From Mesorhizobium sp. ORS 3359 (GTDB lineage: Bacteria > Pseudomonadota > Alphaproteobacteria > Rhizobiales > Rhizobiaceae): a stretch of DNA of 64,000 nucleotides. Shown here piece after piece: positions 19,872-29,362 of this stretch. Numbering within the stretch: the stretch's first letter is position 1; the number at the start of each line of letters is the position of its first letter. The notes under the pieces are model-generated. The model had not been told where the DNA came from. It did no database searches and saw only the letters and a program-made list of their open reading frames with translations. A program made the position numbers and the translations under genes. The stretch is taken from positions 62,001 through 126,000 of the forward strand of contig CCNC01000094.1 of NCBI GenBank assembly GCA_000824845.1, written 5' to 3'.

Positions 19872-20693
19872 CTATCGTTCTGACTCGTAAGGAATTTCGA
19901 GCACCAGGCCATCATAGGCCGGCGCCACGTGCTCCGGCGTCTCGGCCATCACCACGGCGTAGTCCAGCGGCACGTGCATATGCGTCAGCACGGCCTTGTT
20001 CGGAGCCAGTTTCTCGATCCAGCCCAGAGCTTGGCCGAGCGACAGATGGCTGGGATGGGTGTTGTACTGCAGCGCGTCGATCACCAGCATGTCGAGGCCC
20101 AGCAACCGCTCGGCCGTGGCGGCCGGGAAGTCGCTGATATCCGGGCAGTAGGCAAGCCCGCCGATGCGGAAGCCCAGCGAAGTGATGTCGCCATGGATCT
20201 GCGGCAGTGGCTCAAAGGTGAGGGCGCCCCCCTCGCCTTCGATCACAACCGGTCTTGCATGGTCGATGATATGGGCCTTGACGATCGGCGGATAGGCGCT
20301 GCCGGGCGGCGTCTCGAAGCAATAGCCGAAGGCCTGGCGCAGCCGCTCCATCGTCGGTTCGTCGGCGTGGATGTCGATCCTGTGCCGCTGGTCGTGCACA
20401 AAGCCGCGCAGATCGTCGATGCCATGGATATGGTCGGCATGCGGGTGAGTATAGACGACGGCGTCGACACGCCGGACCGAAGCCATCAGCATCTGCTGGC
20501 GAAAATCCGGTCCGGTGTCGATGACGACCGTGGTGCGCGCGCCATTGGCGGCAATGCGCTCGACCAGGGCCGCCGTGCGCATGCGCCGGTTCTTCGGATT
20601 CGCGGGATCGCAATTGCCCCAATCGCCGGTGATGCGCGGCGTGCCGGGCGATGAGCCGCAGCCAAGAATGGTGAAGCGCAGCCGGTCGCTCAT
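19872..20693 (-). CDS. MBL-fold metallo-hydrolase (PhnP-like)
   Basis: 273 residues of the metallo-beta-lactamase fold: GCGSSPGTPRI at the start, the zinc motif THPHADHIHGIDDLR (HxHxDH), VIDTGPDFR, and a late LTHMHVPLDY. The proteins nearest in pattern are phosphodiesterases of the PhnP/RNase Z type; the substrate is unknown. The start overlaps the tatD stop by 3 bases (ATGA at 20690-20693), making a metG-tatD-MBL chain as in other Rhizobiales. Confidence 0.88.
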   Translation of the reverse strand: MSDRLRFTILGCGSSPGTPRITGDWGNCDPANPKNRRMRTAALVERIAANGARTTVVIDTGPDFRQQMLMASVRRVDAVVYTHPHADHIHGIDDLRGFVHDQRHRIDIHADEPTMERLRQAFGYCFETPPGSAYPPIVKAHIIDHARPVVIEGEGGALTFEPLPQIHGDITSLGFRIGGLAYCPDISDFPAATAERLLGLDMLVIDALQYNTHPSHLSLGQALGWIEKLAPNKAVLTHMHVPLDYAVVMAETPEHVAPAYDGLVLEIPYESER

Positions 20694-21484
20694 ATCCGCG
20701 CCATGTCCGGACGCGGCATCTTGGTGAACAACCTGAAGAAATTGCCGGTGGTGATATAGGCGATCTCGGTTTCGCTGACACCGATGGTCTCGGCAAGAAC
20801 CTTCGCCGTGTTTGTGACATAGGCCGGTTCGTTGCGTTTTCCCCGATGCGGGATCGGTGCGAGATAGGGCGCGTCGGTCTCGACCAGCAGCCGATCACGC
20901 GGAACATCCGCCGCGATGGCGCGCAAATCGGGGGAATTCTTGAAGGTCAGGATGCCGGAGAACGAGACATAGCCGCCCAGCGCCACGCCGACTTCGGCCA
21001 GCCTGCGTCCGGACGAAAAACAGTGCAGAATGAAGGGGAAGGCGCCCTTCCCTGTCTCGTCCTCGAGGATCGACGCCATGTCGTCGTCGGCATTGCGCGC
21101 ATGGATGACCAGCGGCAGGCCGGTCCGGCGCGCAGCAGCGATATGGGCGCGAAAACCTTGCGCCTGCGCATCGCGCGGCGCCTTGTCGTAGTGGTAATCC
21201 AGCCCGGCCTCGCCGATCGCCACCACCTTTGGGTGACCGGAAAGCCGCACCAGCTCGTCGGCGGTGACGTCGAGTTCTTCCGCCGCATTGTGCGGATGGG
21301 TGCCGACCGAGCAATAGACTTCGTTGAAAGTTTCAGCGATTTCAACGATCTGCTGGAAGCGCCTCACGCGCGTCGAGATCGTGACCATGCGGCCTACCCC
21401 GGCGGCGAGCGCGCGGACGACGATAGCCGCGCGCTCCTCGGCGAAGTCCGGAAAGTCGAGATGGCAGTGGCTGTCGACCAGCAT
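20690..21484 (-). CDS. TatD-family metal-dependent hydrolase
   Basis: 264 residues from the ATG at 21484 ([14 protein letters not shown]); the frame extends upstream but only within metG. TIM-barrel amidohydrolase with metal ligands in DSHCHLD, GEAGLDYHY, VIHARNADDD, HCFSSG and ETDAPYLAP. Family members are Mg-dependent 3'-5' DNA/RNA exonucleases or D-aminoacyl-tRNA deacylases. It overlaps the metG stop by one base and the next gene by 3, so the three genes form a coupled unit. Confidence 0.92.
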   Translation of the reverse strand: MLVDSHCHLDFPDFAEERAAIVVRALAAGVGRMVTISTRVRRFQQIVEIAETFNEVYCSVGTHPHNAAEELDVTADELVRLSGHPKVVAIGEAGLDYHYDKAPRDAQAQGFRAHIAAARRTGLPLVIHARNADDDMASILEDETGKGAFPFILHCFSSGRRLAEVGVALGGYVSFSGILTFKNSPDLRAIAADVPRDRLLVETDAPYLAPIPHRGKRNEPAYVTNTAKVLAETIGVSETEIAYITTGNFFRLFTKMPRPDMARI

Positions 21485-23028
21485 CAGGCGCTCTGCTCGA
21501 CATAACGCGGGAACACGCCCTCCGGCGCCGGCAAGGCGGCGCCGGGCACCAGCGCGTGATCGGCATGGACGTGCTCGAAAGCACGCTTGTCCGCAGGCAC
21601 AGCCAGCAGGTCGAGCAGCTTGGCCGCCGATCCCGGAATGAAGGGCTGGCAAAGGAGTGCCACGCGTCGTACCAGTTCGGCCGTTGTCCACAAGACCGTT
21701 TCCATCCGCTCCGGATTGGTCTTCTTCAGTGCCCACGGCTCCTGGGAAGCAAAATAGCGGTCCGCTTCCGCCACCACGCCGAAGATCGCGGCCAACGCCA
21801 AATGGATGCCCTGCTCCGCCATCGCCCGGCGCGAAACGGCCAGCGCTTCAATCGCCTGGTCGAGGATCGCCGTATCGGCCTCCGTCAGCTCGCCGCGTCT
21901 CGGCACCGCGCCGCCGCAATTCTTGGCGATCATCGACAGCGACCGCTGCGCCAGATTGCCAAGGCCGTTGGCGAGATCCGCGTTGGTGCGGTTGACGATC
22001 GCCTCATGGCTGTAGTTGCCATCCTGGCCGAACGGCACCTCGCGCAGGAAGAAATAGCGCACCTGGTCGACGCCGTAATGGTCCACCATCGTGAACGGGT
22101 CGATGACGTTGCCGACTGACTTCGACATCTTCTCGCCGCGGTTGAACAGGAAACCGTGGCCGAAAACGCGCTTCGGCAGCGGAATTCCGGCCGACATCAG
22201 GAAAGCCGGCCAATAGACCGTATGGAAGCGCACGATGTCCTTGCCGATGATGTGCGCGTCGGCTGGCCAGAAACGCCATTTCTCATCCTTTTCATTGGGA
22301 TAGCCGACGCCGGTGATGTAGTTGGTCAAGGCGTCAACCCAGACATACATCACATGCTTCTCGTCGCCAGGCACCGGCACGCCCCAGTCGAATGTGGTGC
22401 GCGAGACCGACAGGTCCTTCAGCCCGGATCTGACGAAGCTCATCACCTCGTTGCGACGCTCGGCCGGACCGATGAAATCGGGCTGGCTCTCGTAGAGCGC
22501 GATGAGCTTGTCCTGATAGGCCGACAGGCGGAAGAAATAGCTTTCCTCCTCGACCCATTCGACAGGCGTCCCCTGCGGCCCGTAGCGCACATTGTCGGCG
22601 CGAACCTCGGTCTCCTCCTCGCCGTAATAGGCCTCGTCGCGCACCGAATACCAGCCGGCATAGCCGCCCTTGTAGATGTCGCCATTGGCCGCCATCGCCT
22701 TCCAGATCGCCTGGGAGGACGCATAATGCCGTTCCTCGGTGGTGCGGATGAAATCGTCGTTGGAAGCGTTCAGCGCGCTCGCCATGCGCTTGAACTCGGC
22801 CGAATTGCGGTCGGCGAGCTCGCGCGCGGCGATGCCTTCCTTGCGCGCCGTCTGCAGCATCTTGATGCCGTGCTCGTCGGTGCCGGTCAGGAAGAACACG
22901 TCCTTGCCGTCGAGGCGCTGGAAGCGGGCAAGCGCGTCGGTGGCGATCAGCTCATAGGCATGGCCGATATGCGGCTTGCCGTTCGGATAGGAGATCGCGG
23001 TCGTGATGTAGAATGTGTCGCGTGACAT
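21484..23028 (-). CDS. metG: Methionyl-tRNA synthetase
   Basis: 514 residues from the ATG at 23028 ([26 protein letters not shown]); the longer frame to 23109 lacks homology. Class I synthetase signatures are PHIGHAYE (HIGH) and [10 protein letters not shown] (KMSKS). No zinc-knuckle cysteine quartet and no C-terminal tRNA-binding domain are present, consistent with the shorter MetG form of alphaproteobacteria. It heads the metG-tatD-MBL unit. Confidence 0.95.
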   Translation of the reverse strand: MSRDTFYITTAISYPNGKPHIGHAYELIATDALARFQRLDGKDVFFLTGTDEHGIKMLQTARKEGIAARELADRNSAEFKRMASALNASNDDFIRTTEERHYASSQAIWKAMAANGDIYKGGYAGWYSVRDEAYYGEEETEVRADNVRYGPQGTPVEWVEEESYFFRLSAYQDKLIALYESQPDFIGPAERRNEVMSFVRSGLKDLSVSRTTFDWGVPVPGDEKHVMYVWVDALTNYITGVGYPNEKDEKWRFWPADAHIIGKDIVRFHTVYWPAFLMSAGIPLPKRVFGHGFLFNRGEKMSKSVGNVIDPFTMVDHYGVDQVRYFFLREVPFGQDGNYSHEAIVNRTNADLANGLGNLAQRSLSMIAKNCGGAVPRRGELTEADTAILDQAIEALAVSRRAMAEQGIHLALAAIFGVVAEADRYFASQEPWALKKTNPERMETVLWTTAELVRRVALLCQPFIPGSAAKLLDLLAVPADKRAFEHVHADHALVPGAALPAPEGVFPRYVEQSA

Positions 23029-23155
23029 GAATGAACCGTCATGAATATCTGAATGTGAGTTGTGGCGGTGGATATCGCATCGGAACGTCGATTGCCATCC
23101 CGAGGCCAATGCACGCCGCCCGAAAGTGGGCCAACGGCATGCATCGAACGAGCCG

Positions 23156-24211
23156 TCACATTCGCATCGCAGAATTCAGGCGGTCGATCATGATCAGGGC
23201 GTGCTGCTTCTTGTCGAGGTTGTAGGTCTCGGCCTCAGATATCGTGTTCAACGCCTCCTGCCAAGCCTCGGACAGCGTTTTGGCCCTGGCGAGGTCGCCG
23301 CACAGCGCCGCTTCGCTGGCGGCGGCCGAAAGCAGGTCGAGCGCGCGGCGGTTGAAGATGTCGAACTGGATCGCCTGGTCGCGTCCCGCCACGGCCTCGG
23401 CGAGGCGGTGGGCGCCGGCAATGTCGGGCTTCCCGGCCGTCACCAGTGCGTCGAGCGCGCCGGCGATCTCCAGCCCGCCATATTGGGTGAGCAGGATGGC
23501 GTTGCGCGCGCTGCCCCCTGCCCGCTCGGCGAGCGCCGCGCGTGCGGCCTGATCATCCGGCGGCGGCGGTTCGATAGTCTCCAGCACGGCTATCAGCTCG
23601 TCGGCCGCGAGCGGCGCCAGCCGCACCATCTGGCAACGCGAGCGGATCGTCGGCAGCAGGCTGCCCGGCGCGTGCACGATCAGAATGAACAAGGTGCGCG
23701 CCGGCGGCTCCTCGAGATTCTTGAGCAAGGCATTGGCGGCGTTGGTGTTCATGTCGTCGGCCGGGTCGACAATGACGACGCGGTAGCTGCCGTCATGCGA
23801 GGTCATCGACAGGAAGCGGCTGACCCTGCGGATTTCGTCCACGGTCAGCACTGTCTTGAAGCTCTTGGTCTTGTCGTTGGCGGGGCGCGTCAGATGCAGC
23901 ACGCCCGGATGCGCGCCGGTGGCGATCTGGCGAAACAGCGGGGACGCCGGATCGGGAACGGCAAGCGTGTCGGGCGCTGTCCTGTAATCCGGATATTTCA
24001 GAAGATGGTGCGCCAGATGGAACGCCAGCGTCGCCTTGCCGATGCCGAGCGGCCCGGCAAAGATCAGCGCATGTGGCAGCTTGCCCGCGCGGTAGGCGCC
24101 AGCGAGCATCCCGCCCGCCGTCGCGTGACCGATCAGCCGCGGCGTTTCGGCCGGCTCGGGCACGCCGTCCAGCGTGTCGTGCTGCTCTGGGGCGATGCGT
24201 TCGAAGATCAT
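23156..24211 (-). CDS. holB: DNA polymerase III subunit delta'
   Basis: 351 residues of the clamp-loader AAA+ type: P-loop-like [57 protein letters not shown] and a late [11 protein letters not shown]. The P-loop ends GKA rather than GKT/S, in keeping with delta' not needing ATP hydrolysis. It overlaps the tmk stop by 4 bases; the tmk-holB order is conserved. Confidence 0.93.
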   Translation of the reverse strand: MIFERIAPEQHDTLDGVPEPAETPRLIGHATAGGMLAGAYRAGKLPHALIFAGPLGIGKATLAFHLAHHLLKYPDYRTAPDTLAVPDPASPLFRQIATGAHPGVLHLTRPANDKTKSFKTVLTVDEIRRVSRFLSMTSHDGSYRVVIVDPADDMNTNAANALLKNLEEPPARTLFILIVHAPGSLLPTIRSRCQMVRLAPLAADELIAVLETIEPPPPDDQAARAALAERAGGSARNAILLTQYGGLEIAGALDALVTAGKPDIAGAHRLAEAVAGRDQAIQFDIFNRRALDLLSAAASEAALCGDLARAKTLSEAWQEALNTISEAETYNLDKKQHALIMIDRLNSAMRM

Positions 24212-24882
24212 GCCGGCGCCGTCTCGATCCTTTGGGCCGGCATCCTCTCTTCCAGCGCCGCGAAGATGGCGGCGGTGACGACATTTTCCACCGTATCGGG
24301 ATCGGCGGCCGCGTCGATGACGATGCAGCGCTCCGGCTCCGCCGCGGCGATGGCCAGGAAAGCCTCGCGCCGCCGCTGGTGGATGGCCAAGGTCTCCTTC
24401 TCGAAGCGATCGGCGGCGTCACTCGCGCCGCGCCGCGCCGCCGCCCGCTTCAGGCCTTCGGCCGGATCGATGTCGAAGATCAGCGTCATGTCCGGCATCA
24501 AGCCGTTGATGGCCACCGCCTCCAGCGCCTTCATGAAGTCCGCGTCGAGCCCACCCGTGACGCCCTGATAGACGCGCGAGGAATCGATGAAGCGGTCGCA
24601 CAGCACGATCGAGCCGCGCTCGACCGCCGGCCGGATGATCTGCTCGACATGGTCGGAGCGCGCGGCGGCGAACAGGATTGCCTCCATCTTCGGGCCGAAC
24701 GGCTCGGCCGCGCCGGAAAGAAGCACGTGCCTTACCGCCTCGGCGCCGGGCGATCCACCCGGCTCGCGGGTGACCAGGACCTCGTATTTCTTGGCGCGCA
24801 TGCGCCGCGCCAGCCGCTCGATCTGCGTCGACTTGCCTGCTCCTTCGCCGCCCTCGAAGGTGATGAAAAATCCGCTCGCCAA
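24208..24882 (-). CDS. tmk: Thymidylate kinase
   Basis: 224 residues from a TTG at 24882, preceded by AAGG; a GTG at 24942 would add 20 residues that do not look like the family. P-loop [13 protein letters not shown], the DR motif [14 protein letters not shown] and the LID-like region near [11 protein letters not shown] are present. It phosphorylates dTMP to dTDP. It sits between the dacF-like gene and holB on the minus strand. Confidence 0.93.
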   Translation of the reverse strand: MASGFFITFEGGEGAGKSTQIERLARRMRAKKYEVLVTREPGGSPGAEAVRHVLLSGAAEPFGPKMEAILFAAARSDHVEQIIRPAVERGSIVLCDRFIDSSRVYQGVTGGLDADFMKALEAVAINGLMPDMTLIFDIDPAEGLKRAAARRGASDAADRFEKETLAIHQRRREAFLAIAAAEPERCIVIDAAADPDTVENVVTAAIFAALEERMPAQRIETAPA

Positions 24883-24954
24883 TCGAGACTGCCTTTGCCC
24901 GTGCTGGCCGCTGTCATAGCTCCCGTCCGACAAAAGGTCCACGAACTTGCCCGA

Positions 24955-26133
24955 TCACAAATGTTTCTGACGCAGCCAGCCGACAGCGAGTTCCTTGGCC
25001 GCGTCGAGCGCACGCTGCGGCAGTGTGCCCACCTTCACCGACTCGGCGGCATAGAGCGGCGTCTGCTGGCTCAGCGTATCGCCTATCCAAACGCGCAGCT
25101 CACCGACCGGTTGCCCTTCCTCGACCGGCGCCGACACTGGACCCTGATAGACGATCCTGGCGGTCAGCTTGTCGCGGTTGGCTATCGGCAGAAAGATGTC
25201 CACGGGGCCTTTGGCTTTCAAGGCCAGGCCGGATTTGGCGCCGCCGAAGACCTGCGCTTCCCCGACCACCTCGTCCTTGGCGAAGATCTCGGTCTTCTGG
25301 AACGACCGCGAGCCCCAGTCGAGCAGCTTGCGCGCCTCTTCGGAGCGTTCGCGGTCATTCGCCAGCCCGGTGAGCGCGGCGATCACGCGGATGCCGTTGT
25401 GACTGACGGTGCCGACCAGGCCGAAGCCCGCCTGTTCGCTGGCGCCGGCGACAAAGCCGTCGGCTTCGATGCCCATGGCGATCAGCGGATTGCGGTTCCT
25501 CTGCGCGATCTTGTTCCAGGTGAAGTCCGGCTGGCCGTAATAGTGGAAGAACTCCGGGTAGTCGCGCCACAGATGCAGCGCCAGCATCGTCAGCTCGCGC
25601 ACCGTCGTCTGCTGGCCGTCGGCAGGCAGGCCGGTCGAATTGACGAAGGTCGATTTCGACAGGCCGAGCTGGCGGGCGCGATCCGTCATCTGCGCGGCGA
25701 AATTCGCCTCCGAGCCGGCCATGCCCTCGGCAAGCACGATGCAGCCGTCATTGGCGGCCTGCACGGTGACCCCCTGAATCAGGTCCTCGACGCGGACCTC
25801 GGATTTGAGCTTGGCGAACATGGTCGAGGTCCCGGACGGCGCGCCACCGGTGCGCCAGGCGTTTTCGCTGACGACGAACGTGTCGTCGAGCGTGATCCGC
25901 TTCGCCTTGAGAGCGTTGAAGACCACCTCCATCGTCATCAGCTTGGCCATCGAGGCCGGTGGGATCGGCTTGTCGGGGTCCTTGGCGAAGAGCACCGTGC
26001 CGGTGTCCGCATCGATCATTAACGCCTGCGTCGCCTTGGTCTCGAACAGCTGCGCGCCCGCCGGGGCGGCGCACAACAGCGCCAGCACCAATCCCAGAAG
26101 GCTGGCGAAAGGCGGAAGAATGCGCAATTGCAT
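24955..26133 (-). CDS. D-alanyl-D-alanine carboxypeptidase family protein with degenerate motifs
   Basis: 392 residues from the ATG at 26133 (a TTG at 26157 is also in frame). A signal peptide ends about APAGA-QLFETKA. This is the PBP5/6 family (S11) with the acyl-serine motif S61-M-A-K64. The other two motifs are altered: SxN reads AAN (126-128) and KTG reads VAG (228-230). A C-terminal PBP5-type domain follows (PVDIFLPIANRD onward). Predicted role is trimming peptidoglycan pentapeptides, but the missing Ser and Lys question its activity; related alphaproteobacterial copies may share these changes. rlpA lies just downstream, also in the envelope theme. Confidence 0.85.
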   Translation of the reverse strand: MQLRILPPFASLLGLVLALLCAAPAGAQLFETKATQALMIDADTGTVLFAKDPDKPIPPASMAKLMTMEVVFNALKAKRITLDDTFVVSENAWRTGGAPSGTSTMFAKLKSEVRVEDLIQGVTVQAANDGCIVLAEGMAGSEANFAAQMTDRARQLGLSKSTFVNSTGLPADGQQTTVRELTMLALHLWRDYPEFFHYYGQPDFTWNKIAQRNRNPLIAMGIEADGFVAGASEQAGFGLVGTVSHNGIRVIAALTGLANDRERSEEARKLLDWGSRSFQKTEIFAKDEVVGEAQVFGGAKSGLALKAKGPVDIFLPIANRDKLTARIVYQGPVSAPVEEGQPVGELRVWIGDTLSQQTPLYAAESVKVGTLPQRALDAAKELAVGWLRQKHL

Positions 26134-26249
26134 GAAATTTCGACCCAATCTGAGCAAAACCGGAGAGTCGCCCGGAATTGCGCCAAGACTACCCCGCGGT
26201 CAAGCTAGCAGGGTTTTTTCGGCCGGATCAACGTGCAGTGCAAATTTGA

Positions 26250-27515
26250 TCAGTTACGCACAACCAGCGCGTCCGGCGCGCCATGTGACCACGCTGCCTG
26301 GAGCAGGTCGTCAATGCTGCCGTGCCCATCCGGATAGACATTGACCGCGTACCAATCATTGCCGTCGAGCTCGGTGCGCTGGATCTCGGTCCGGCCGAAC
26401 GGCTCGAGCGCCGCGGCCACACGCTTGGCGTCGGCGGCTTCGTCGAAGGAACCGGCGGCGATGTAGTCGGATCCAGGCGCCTGTTCCTGGCGGTTCGATT
26501 TCTTCCACGATTGCAGGATATCGGCCGGCGACATGCCGCCGGCATCGAGCGCGGCAAAGACATCGGCGCGCTTCACCCGCTCATCCGCATAGGAGAGCGA
26601 AGCCATGGCGAAGGGCGAGTTCGGCGGCAAGGCGAAATCCGGCCGTTCGGGCACGATCGGTCCGAAATCGGGCAGCACGACATCGCCGGCGCCTTGCACC
26701 GAGAACGCTGCCGGCTGCACGGTCGGCTGCTCCGACAGGCCCGGCTGCGCGGCAAAGGCCTGCCCCGAATTGGTCAACTGTCCAGGGAACGGCACGGCAG
26801 CCGGCGGCGCGCCCACCGACAGGCTCGGCGACGGGCCGTTCATGGCCACCATCACACCGGTCGGCAGGCCGTCAGACGGATCCGGCCGGTTGTTGCCGGG
26901 GCGGTAGGAGGCCACCAGATATTGGTCGTCGTCGCCATCGAGCGGTGCGCGGCCGACATATTCGACTTTGACCCGGGCCGTGCCAACCTTGTCATAGTCG
27001 AGCATCTGCGCGGCGCGTTCGGAGACATCGATGATGCGGCCTTCATGATAAGGGCCGCGGTCGTTGACGCGAACGATCACGGAACTGCCGGTCTCCAGAT
27101 TGGTGACACGGGCGTAGCTCGGCAACGGCATCGTCGGATGCGCCGCCGTCAGATGTGTCATGTCGTAGACTTCGCCATTGGCGGTCAAACGGCCGTGAAA
27201 GGCATCGCCATACCAGGAGGCCAGCCCGACCTTGGTGAAGCCCTTCTTGTCTTCCTTCGGATAATACCACTTGCCGCGAACCTGATAGGGTTTGCCGAGC
27301 TGGTCGCGGCCGCCGCCCCGGCGCATGAACTGGACGCGCGGGCTTGCCTTCACGCCATATTCGGATTCGGCAAAATATTCCTTGGGACGAGCCTTCTTGT
27401 AGACCATCCCCTTCGTCTCGGGTTGTGAGGCGCAGGCGGCCAGCAGCAGGCCCGAAAGGGCGCACAGGGCGAAAGCAGAAGCGCGACGAAGACGCGGGCG
27501 CGTCGGAGTCTGCAT
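26250..27515 (-). CDS. rlpA: Septal ring lytic transglycosylase RlpA-like lipoprotein
   Basis: 421 residues. A lipoprotein signal with lipobox LLAAC ends near residue 28. The double-psi beta-barrel (about 92-190) has GLASWYGDAFHGRLTANGEVYDM and VRVNDRGPYHEGRIIDVS, with the catalytic-type Asp of NDRGP. A proline-rich linker leads to a C-terminal SPOR-like domain (about 345-421), which would bind denuded glycan strands at the division septum. The upstream 577 bases carry the RiPP-like gene and a tRNA. Confidence 0.9.
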   Translation of the reverse strand: MQTPTRPRLRRASAFALCALSGLLLAACASQPETKGMVYKKARPKEYFAESEYGVKASPRVQFMRRGGGRDQLGKPYQVRGKWYYPKEDKKGFTKVGLASWYGDAFHGRLTANGEVYDMTHLTAAHPTMPLPSYARVTNLETGSSVIVRVNDRGPYHEGRIIDVSERAAQMLDYDKVGTARVKVEYVGRAPLDGDDDQYLVASYRPGNNRPDPSDGLPTGVMVAMNGPSPSLSVGAPPAAVPFPGQLTNSGQAFAAQPGLSEQPTVQPAAFSVQGAGDVVLPDFGPIVPERPDFALPPNSPFAMASLSYADERVKRADVFAALDAGGMSPADILQSWKKSNRQEQAPGSDYIAAGSFDEAADAKRVAAALEPFGRTEIQRTELDGNDWYAVNVYPDGHGSIDDLLQAAWSHGAPDALVVRN

Positions 27516-27775
27516 GTTTTCGATTGTCCCCTACCGTGCTGCACCCGACGGAGCCAGAAGTCGCCCATCAGGCCAACACCTTGATCCCCAAATCCCTTTT
27601 TGCACAGGAATTGCTTATCACGATGTTAATTGATTATGGCCGCAACAGGGCGAGATTGTGGCGCGGACGCAGACTGCCGCTCGGAAAGTCGGTGCTCGTT
27701 CGAGAATGCCCTGCTACCGACAACGCCGACGAGATGCCAGCGCGTTAAATTCGAATAGGAGTAATCTTTTGCCCG

Positions 27776-27865
27776 CTATTGCAGGTTGGATGGCAACTGC
27801 TGGGCCGTCGCGCGAGACAGCACCTCGCGCTTTGTCAATACGGGTTTCTCGTAGGTTTTCTTCAT
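27776..27865 (-). CDS. 29-residue RiPP-precursor-like peptide
   Basis: A very small frame with a perfect ribosome binding site: AGGAGG (complement of 27871-27876) lies 5 bases before the ATG. The peptide starts MKKTYEKPVLTKREVL and goes on to SRATAQQLPSNLQ. The YxxPxL pattern (Y5, P8, L10) is the leader motif read by the recognition element of lasso-peptide maturation systems, and a Thr (T20) stands near where the leader would end. The possible core QQLPSNLQ has no Asp or Glu, so it could not form a lasso ring. No maturation enzyme lies nearby. I am fairly sure it is translated and unsure what it does. Confidence 0.6.
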   Translation of the reverse strand: MKKTYEKPVLTKREVLSRATAQQLPSNLQ

Positions 27866-27900
27866 GATTGCCTCCTGCTTGCAATATTAGCGGATCGAGA

Positions 27901-27927
27901 TTGACAGGCTGTTGACGGTATTGTCAA
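27901..27927. promoter_or_regulatory. Inverted repeat upstream of the RiPP-like gene
   Basis: TTGACA (27901-27906) and TGTCAA (27922-27927) form an inverted pair around 15 bases that contain a further TTGAC. It lies 36 bases upstream of the small gene's start. A TAATAT box (complement of 27884-27889) lies between the two. It could be an operator; the protein that would bind is unknown. Confidence 0.35.
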
Positions 27928-27991
27928 TGCGTCGACCGGCTTTCCGCCACCACCGCAGCCCCGCAAACAATGGTTTGAGCTGTTCCGGCGA

Positions 27992-28020
27992 TTGACAGAT
28001 CTTTGCCCGTGGCACTAGAG
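27992..28020 (+). promoter_or_regulatory. Promoter of tRNA-Ser
   Basis: TTGACA (27992-27997), 17 bases, then CTAGAG (28015-28020), about 72 bases upstream of the tRNA 5' end. The -35 box is perfect and the spacing ideal; the -10 box is weaker, as usual in alphaproteobacteria. Confidence 0.6.
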
Positions 28021-28092
28021 CATGGGCGCTCTCGATCCCGTCAGCACGGCCTTACGGTCAGCGGAACGAGGCGCCTCGTGAAAGATCACGAT

Positions 28093-28182
28093 GGAGGGAT
28101 GGCCGAGCGGTTTAAGGCACCGGTCTTGAAAACCGGCGTGGGCGCAAGTTCACCGTGGGTTCGAATCCCACTCCCTCCGCCA
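28093..28182 (+). tRNA. tRNA-Ser (UGA anticodon)
   Basis: A 90-base class II tRNA with encoded CCA. Acceptor arms GGAGGGA (28093-28099) and TCCCTCC (28172-28178) pair fully. The anticodon arm is CCGGT-CTTGAAA-ACCGG (28120-28136) with anticodon TGA. A long variable arm (GTGGGCGCAAGTTCAC) and a T-arm with GGTTCGAATCC follow. The long variable arm and anticodon agree on serine (UCA codons). Confidence 0.97.
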
Positions 28183-28283
28183 TAAATCCAATAAAATCCC
28201 TAACTTAAGCCAAGTCGTCGGGCCGAGGCATAGCTTTTAGCCTAACCCGGATATGAAAGGGCCCGGCAAGCCGAGGCTGGCCA

Positions 28284-28550
28284 TCAATAACCAGTTGGGA
28301 TCCACGGATCGGTGTCGTACCCCAAGCGATGGTCCAGGAAATTTGCGGCTTGATTTGACGGACGCGCAACAACCACCGTGCCTGTTGATTTGCAATCCAG
28401 TTTCGGTGCCGGCTTGCCGCTGCCAGCCTTCATATGTGCTGCAGGACAAGAGATTGCTGCCTGAGCGGTGGCTACCTTTTTCTTCTCTTTCGCGACAGCT
28501 GCTCCGGTGGCCGCCAATACCATTGCTACGCCAAACACAACGAGTTTCAT
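28284..28550 (-). CDS. Small secreted protein of unknown function
   Basis: 88 residues from the ATG at 28550. A clear signal peptide (MKLVVFGVAMVLAATGAAVA, cut before KEKKK) is followed by a Lys-rich stretch and a short region with two cysteines (SCPAAH, KLDCKS) that could form a disulfide. The tail DHRLGYDTDPWIPTGY is aromatic. I do not recognise the family. Confidence 0.55.
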   Translation of the reverse strand: MKLVVFGVAMVLAATGAAVAKEKKKVATAQAAISCPAAHMKAGSGKPAPKLDCKSTGTVVVARPSNQAANFLDHRLGYDTDPWIPTGY

Positions 28551-28873
28551 TGAAACGCCCTCACCCTGCACAAGCCGAAATGGTCGCGCCTACGTTAACG
28601 TTACGTCAACTATATGTTGTCCGCAACAGGTGGAAGGCTTCCGCCTGGTACAGAACCAGCGCCAGAAGTCGCCTGGCTCATACTGGTCAGCACTCCAAGC
28701 CCGCCGGCCCGGACCTTTGTGCGCATTAGCGGTTCTGCAAGTCGCAGGCCACCAAGAGTTGCGCGCCTATATCAGTTGGCGGCCTGAAGCGGTCCTGACG
28801 CCCATGGCGGTCAACCGTTGGTGAAACACCGTTTATTTGATTTCTCGGACAAAATATGCTGCTTCTCGCGCCC
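28551..28873. other. Intergenic region, no gene seen
   Basis: About 320 bases between divergent small secreted-protein genes. It should hold both promoters. GTTAACGTTACGTCAAC near 28593-28609 is AT-richer than its surroundings and contains short mirror elements, but I cannot assign a site. Frames on either strand look like chance. Confidence 0.4.
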
Positions 28874-29263
28874 ATGAAAAAGCTCTGCCTGATGGTTCTG
28901 GCGTCGCTGACGCCGGTCTTGCCGGCCAAGGCGATGGACAATGCGTTGCGCGCCGGCTTGATGAAACTCGATCCCGAAACCCGCCTCGAGCAGCGGTGCG
29001 ATGCCGAAGTGCTCGACCGGATCAGCCACGACGATCGCAACTACAAGGCCGACCGGGTCGTGGCCTACGCCTTCGCCACGCCGCAGATGAGCGCCGATGC
29101 CATCAAGAGCTCGGGCGCCGCCTTCCGCAGCAAGGGCCAATGGTACCGGCTGAAGTTCAAATGCCAGACCGCGCCGGACCATATGCAGGTGCTGCAGTTC
29201 CGCTATAAGATCGGTGACGAAATCCCCGAATCCGACTGGGCCAAATACAATCTCTACGATTAG
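28874..29263 (+). CDS. DUF930-type secreted protein
   Basis: 129 residues from the ATG at 28874 (an ATG at 28856 adds six residues). The signal peptide MKKLCLMVLASLTPVLPAKA is followed by MKLDPETRLEQRCDAEVLDRISHD, ADRVVAYAF and FRSKGQWYRLKFKCQ, the pattern I associate with rhizobial DUF930 proteins. Two cysteines may bond. Function unknown; periplasmic. Confidence 0.7.
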   Translation: MKKLCLMVLASLTPVLPAKAMDNALRAGLMKLDPETRLEQRCDAEVLDRISHDDRNYKADRVVAYAFATPQMSADAIKSSGAAFRSKGQWYRLKFKCQTAPDHMQVLQFRYKIGDEIPESDWAKYNLYD

Positions 29264-29264
29264 A

Positions 29265-29362
29265 GCAATTCCAGGAAGTGTGAGCGGTTTTCCGCCCGGA
29301 ATTGCGTAAAAACAAAGGGGTAGAGCGGTTCGCCGTTTCCGTGAAACGGTGAACGGCTCTAG
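29265..29362. repeat. Dispersed intergenic repeat with hairpin
   Basis: The first module runs AGCAATTCCAGGAAGTGTGA, GCGGTTTTCCG, CGGAATTGCGTAA (29265-29309) and matches the block at 10175. A second module (29321-29361) is a long imperfect hairpin, TAGAGCGGTTC...GAACGGCTCTA, around GTTTCCGTGAAAC. It lies just after the DUF930 gene and could also stop transcription. Confidence 0.6.

Noticed and set aside
27776-27865. True lasso peptide
   Set aside because: The part after the leader has no Asp or Glu at positions 7-9 to close a ring and no maturation genes lie near; only the precursor-like leader is claimed.
28093-28182. Integration site of an island at tRNA-Ser
   Set aside because: No integrase follows, and I see no direct copy of the tRNA 3' end in the window.
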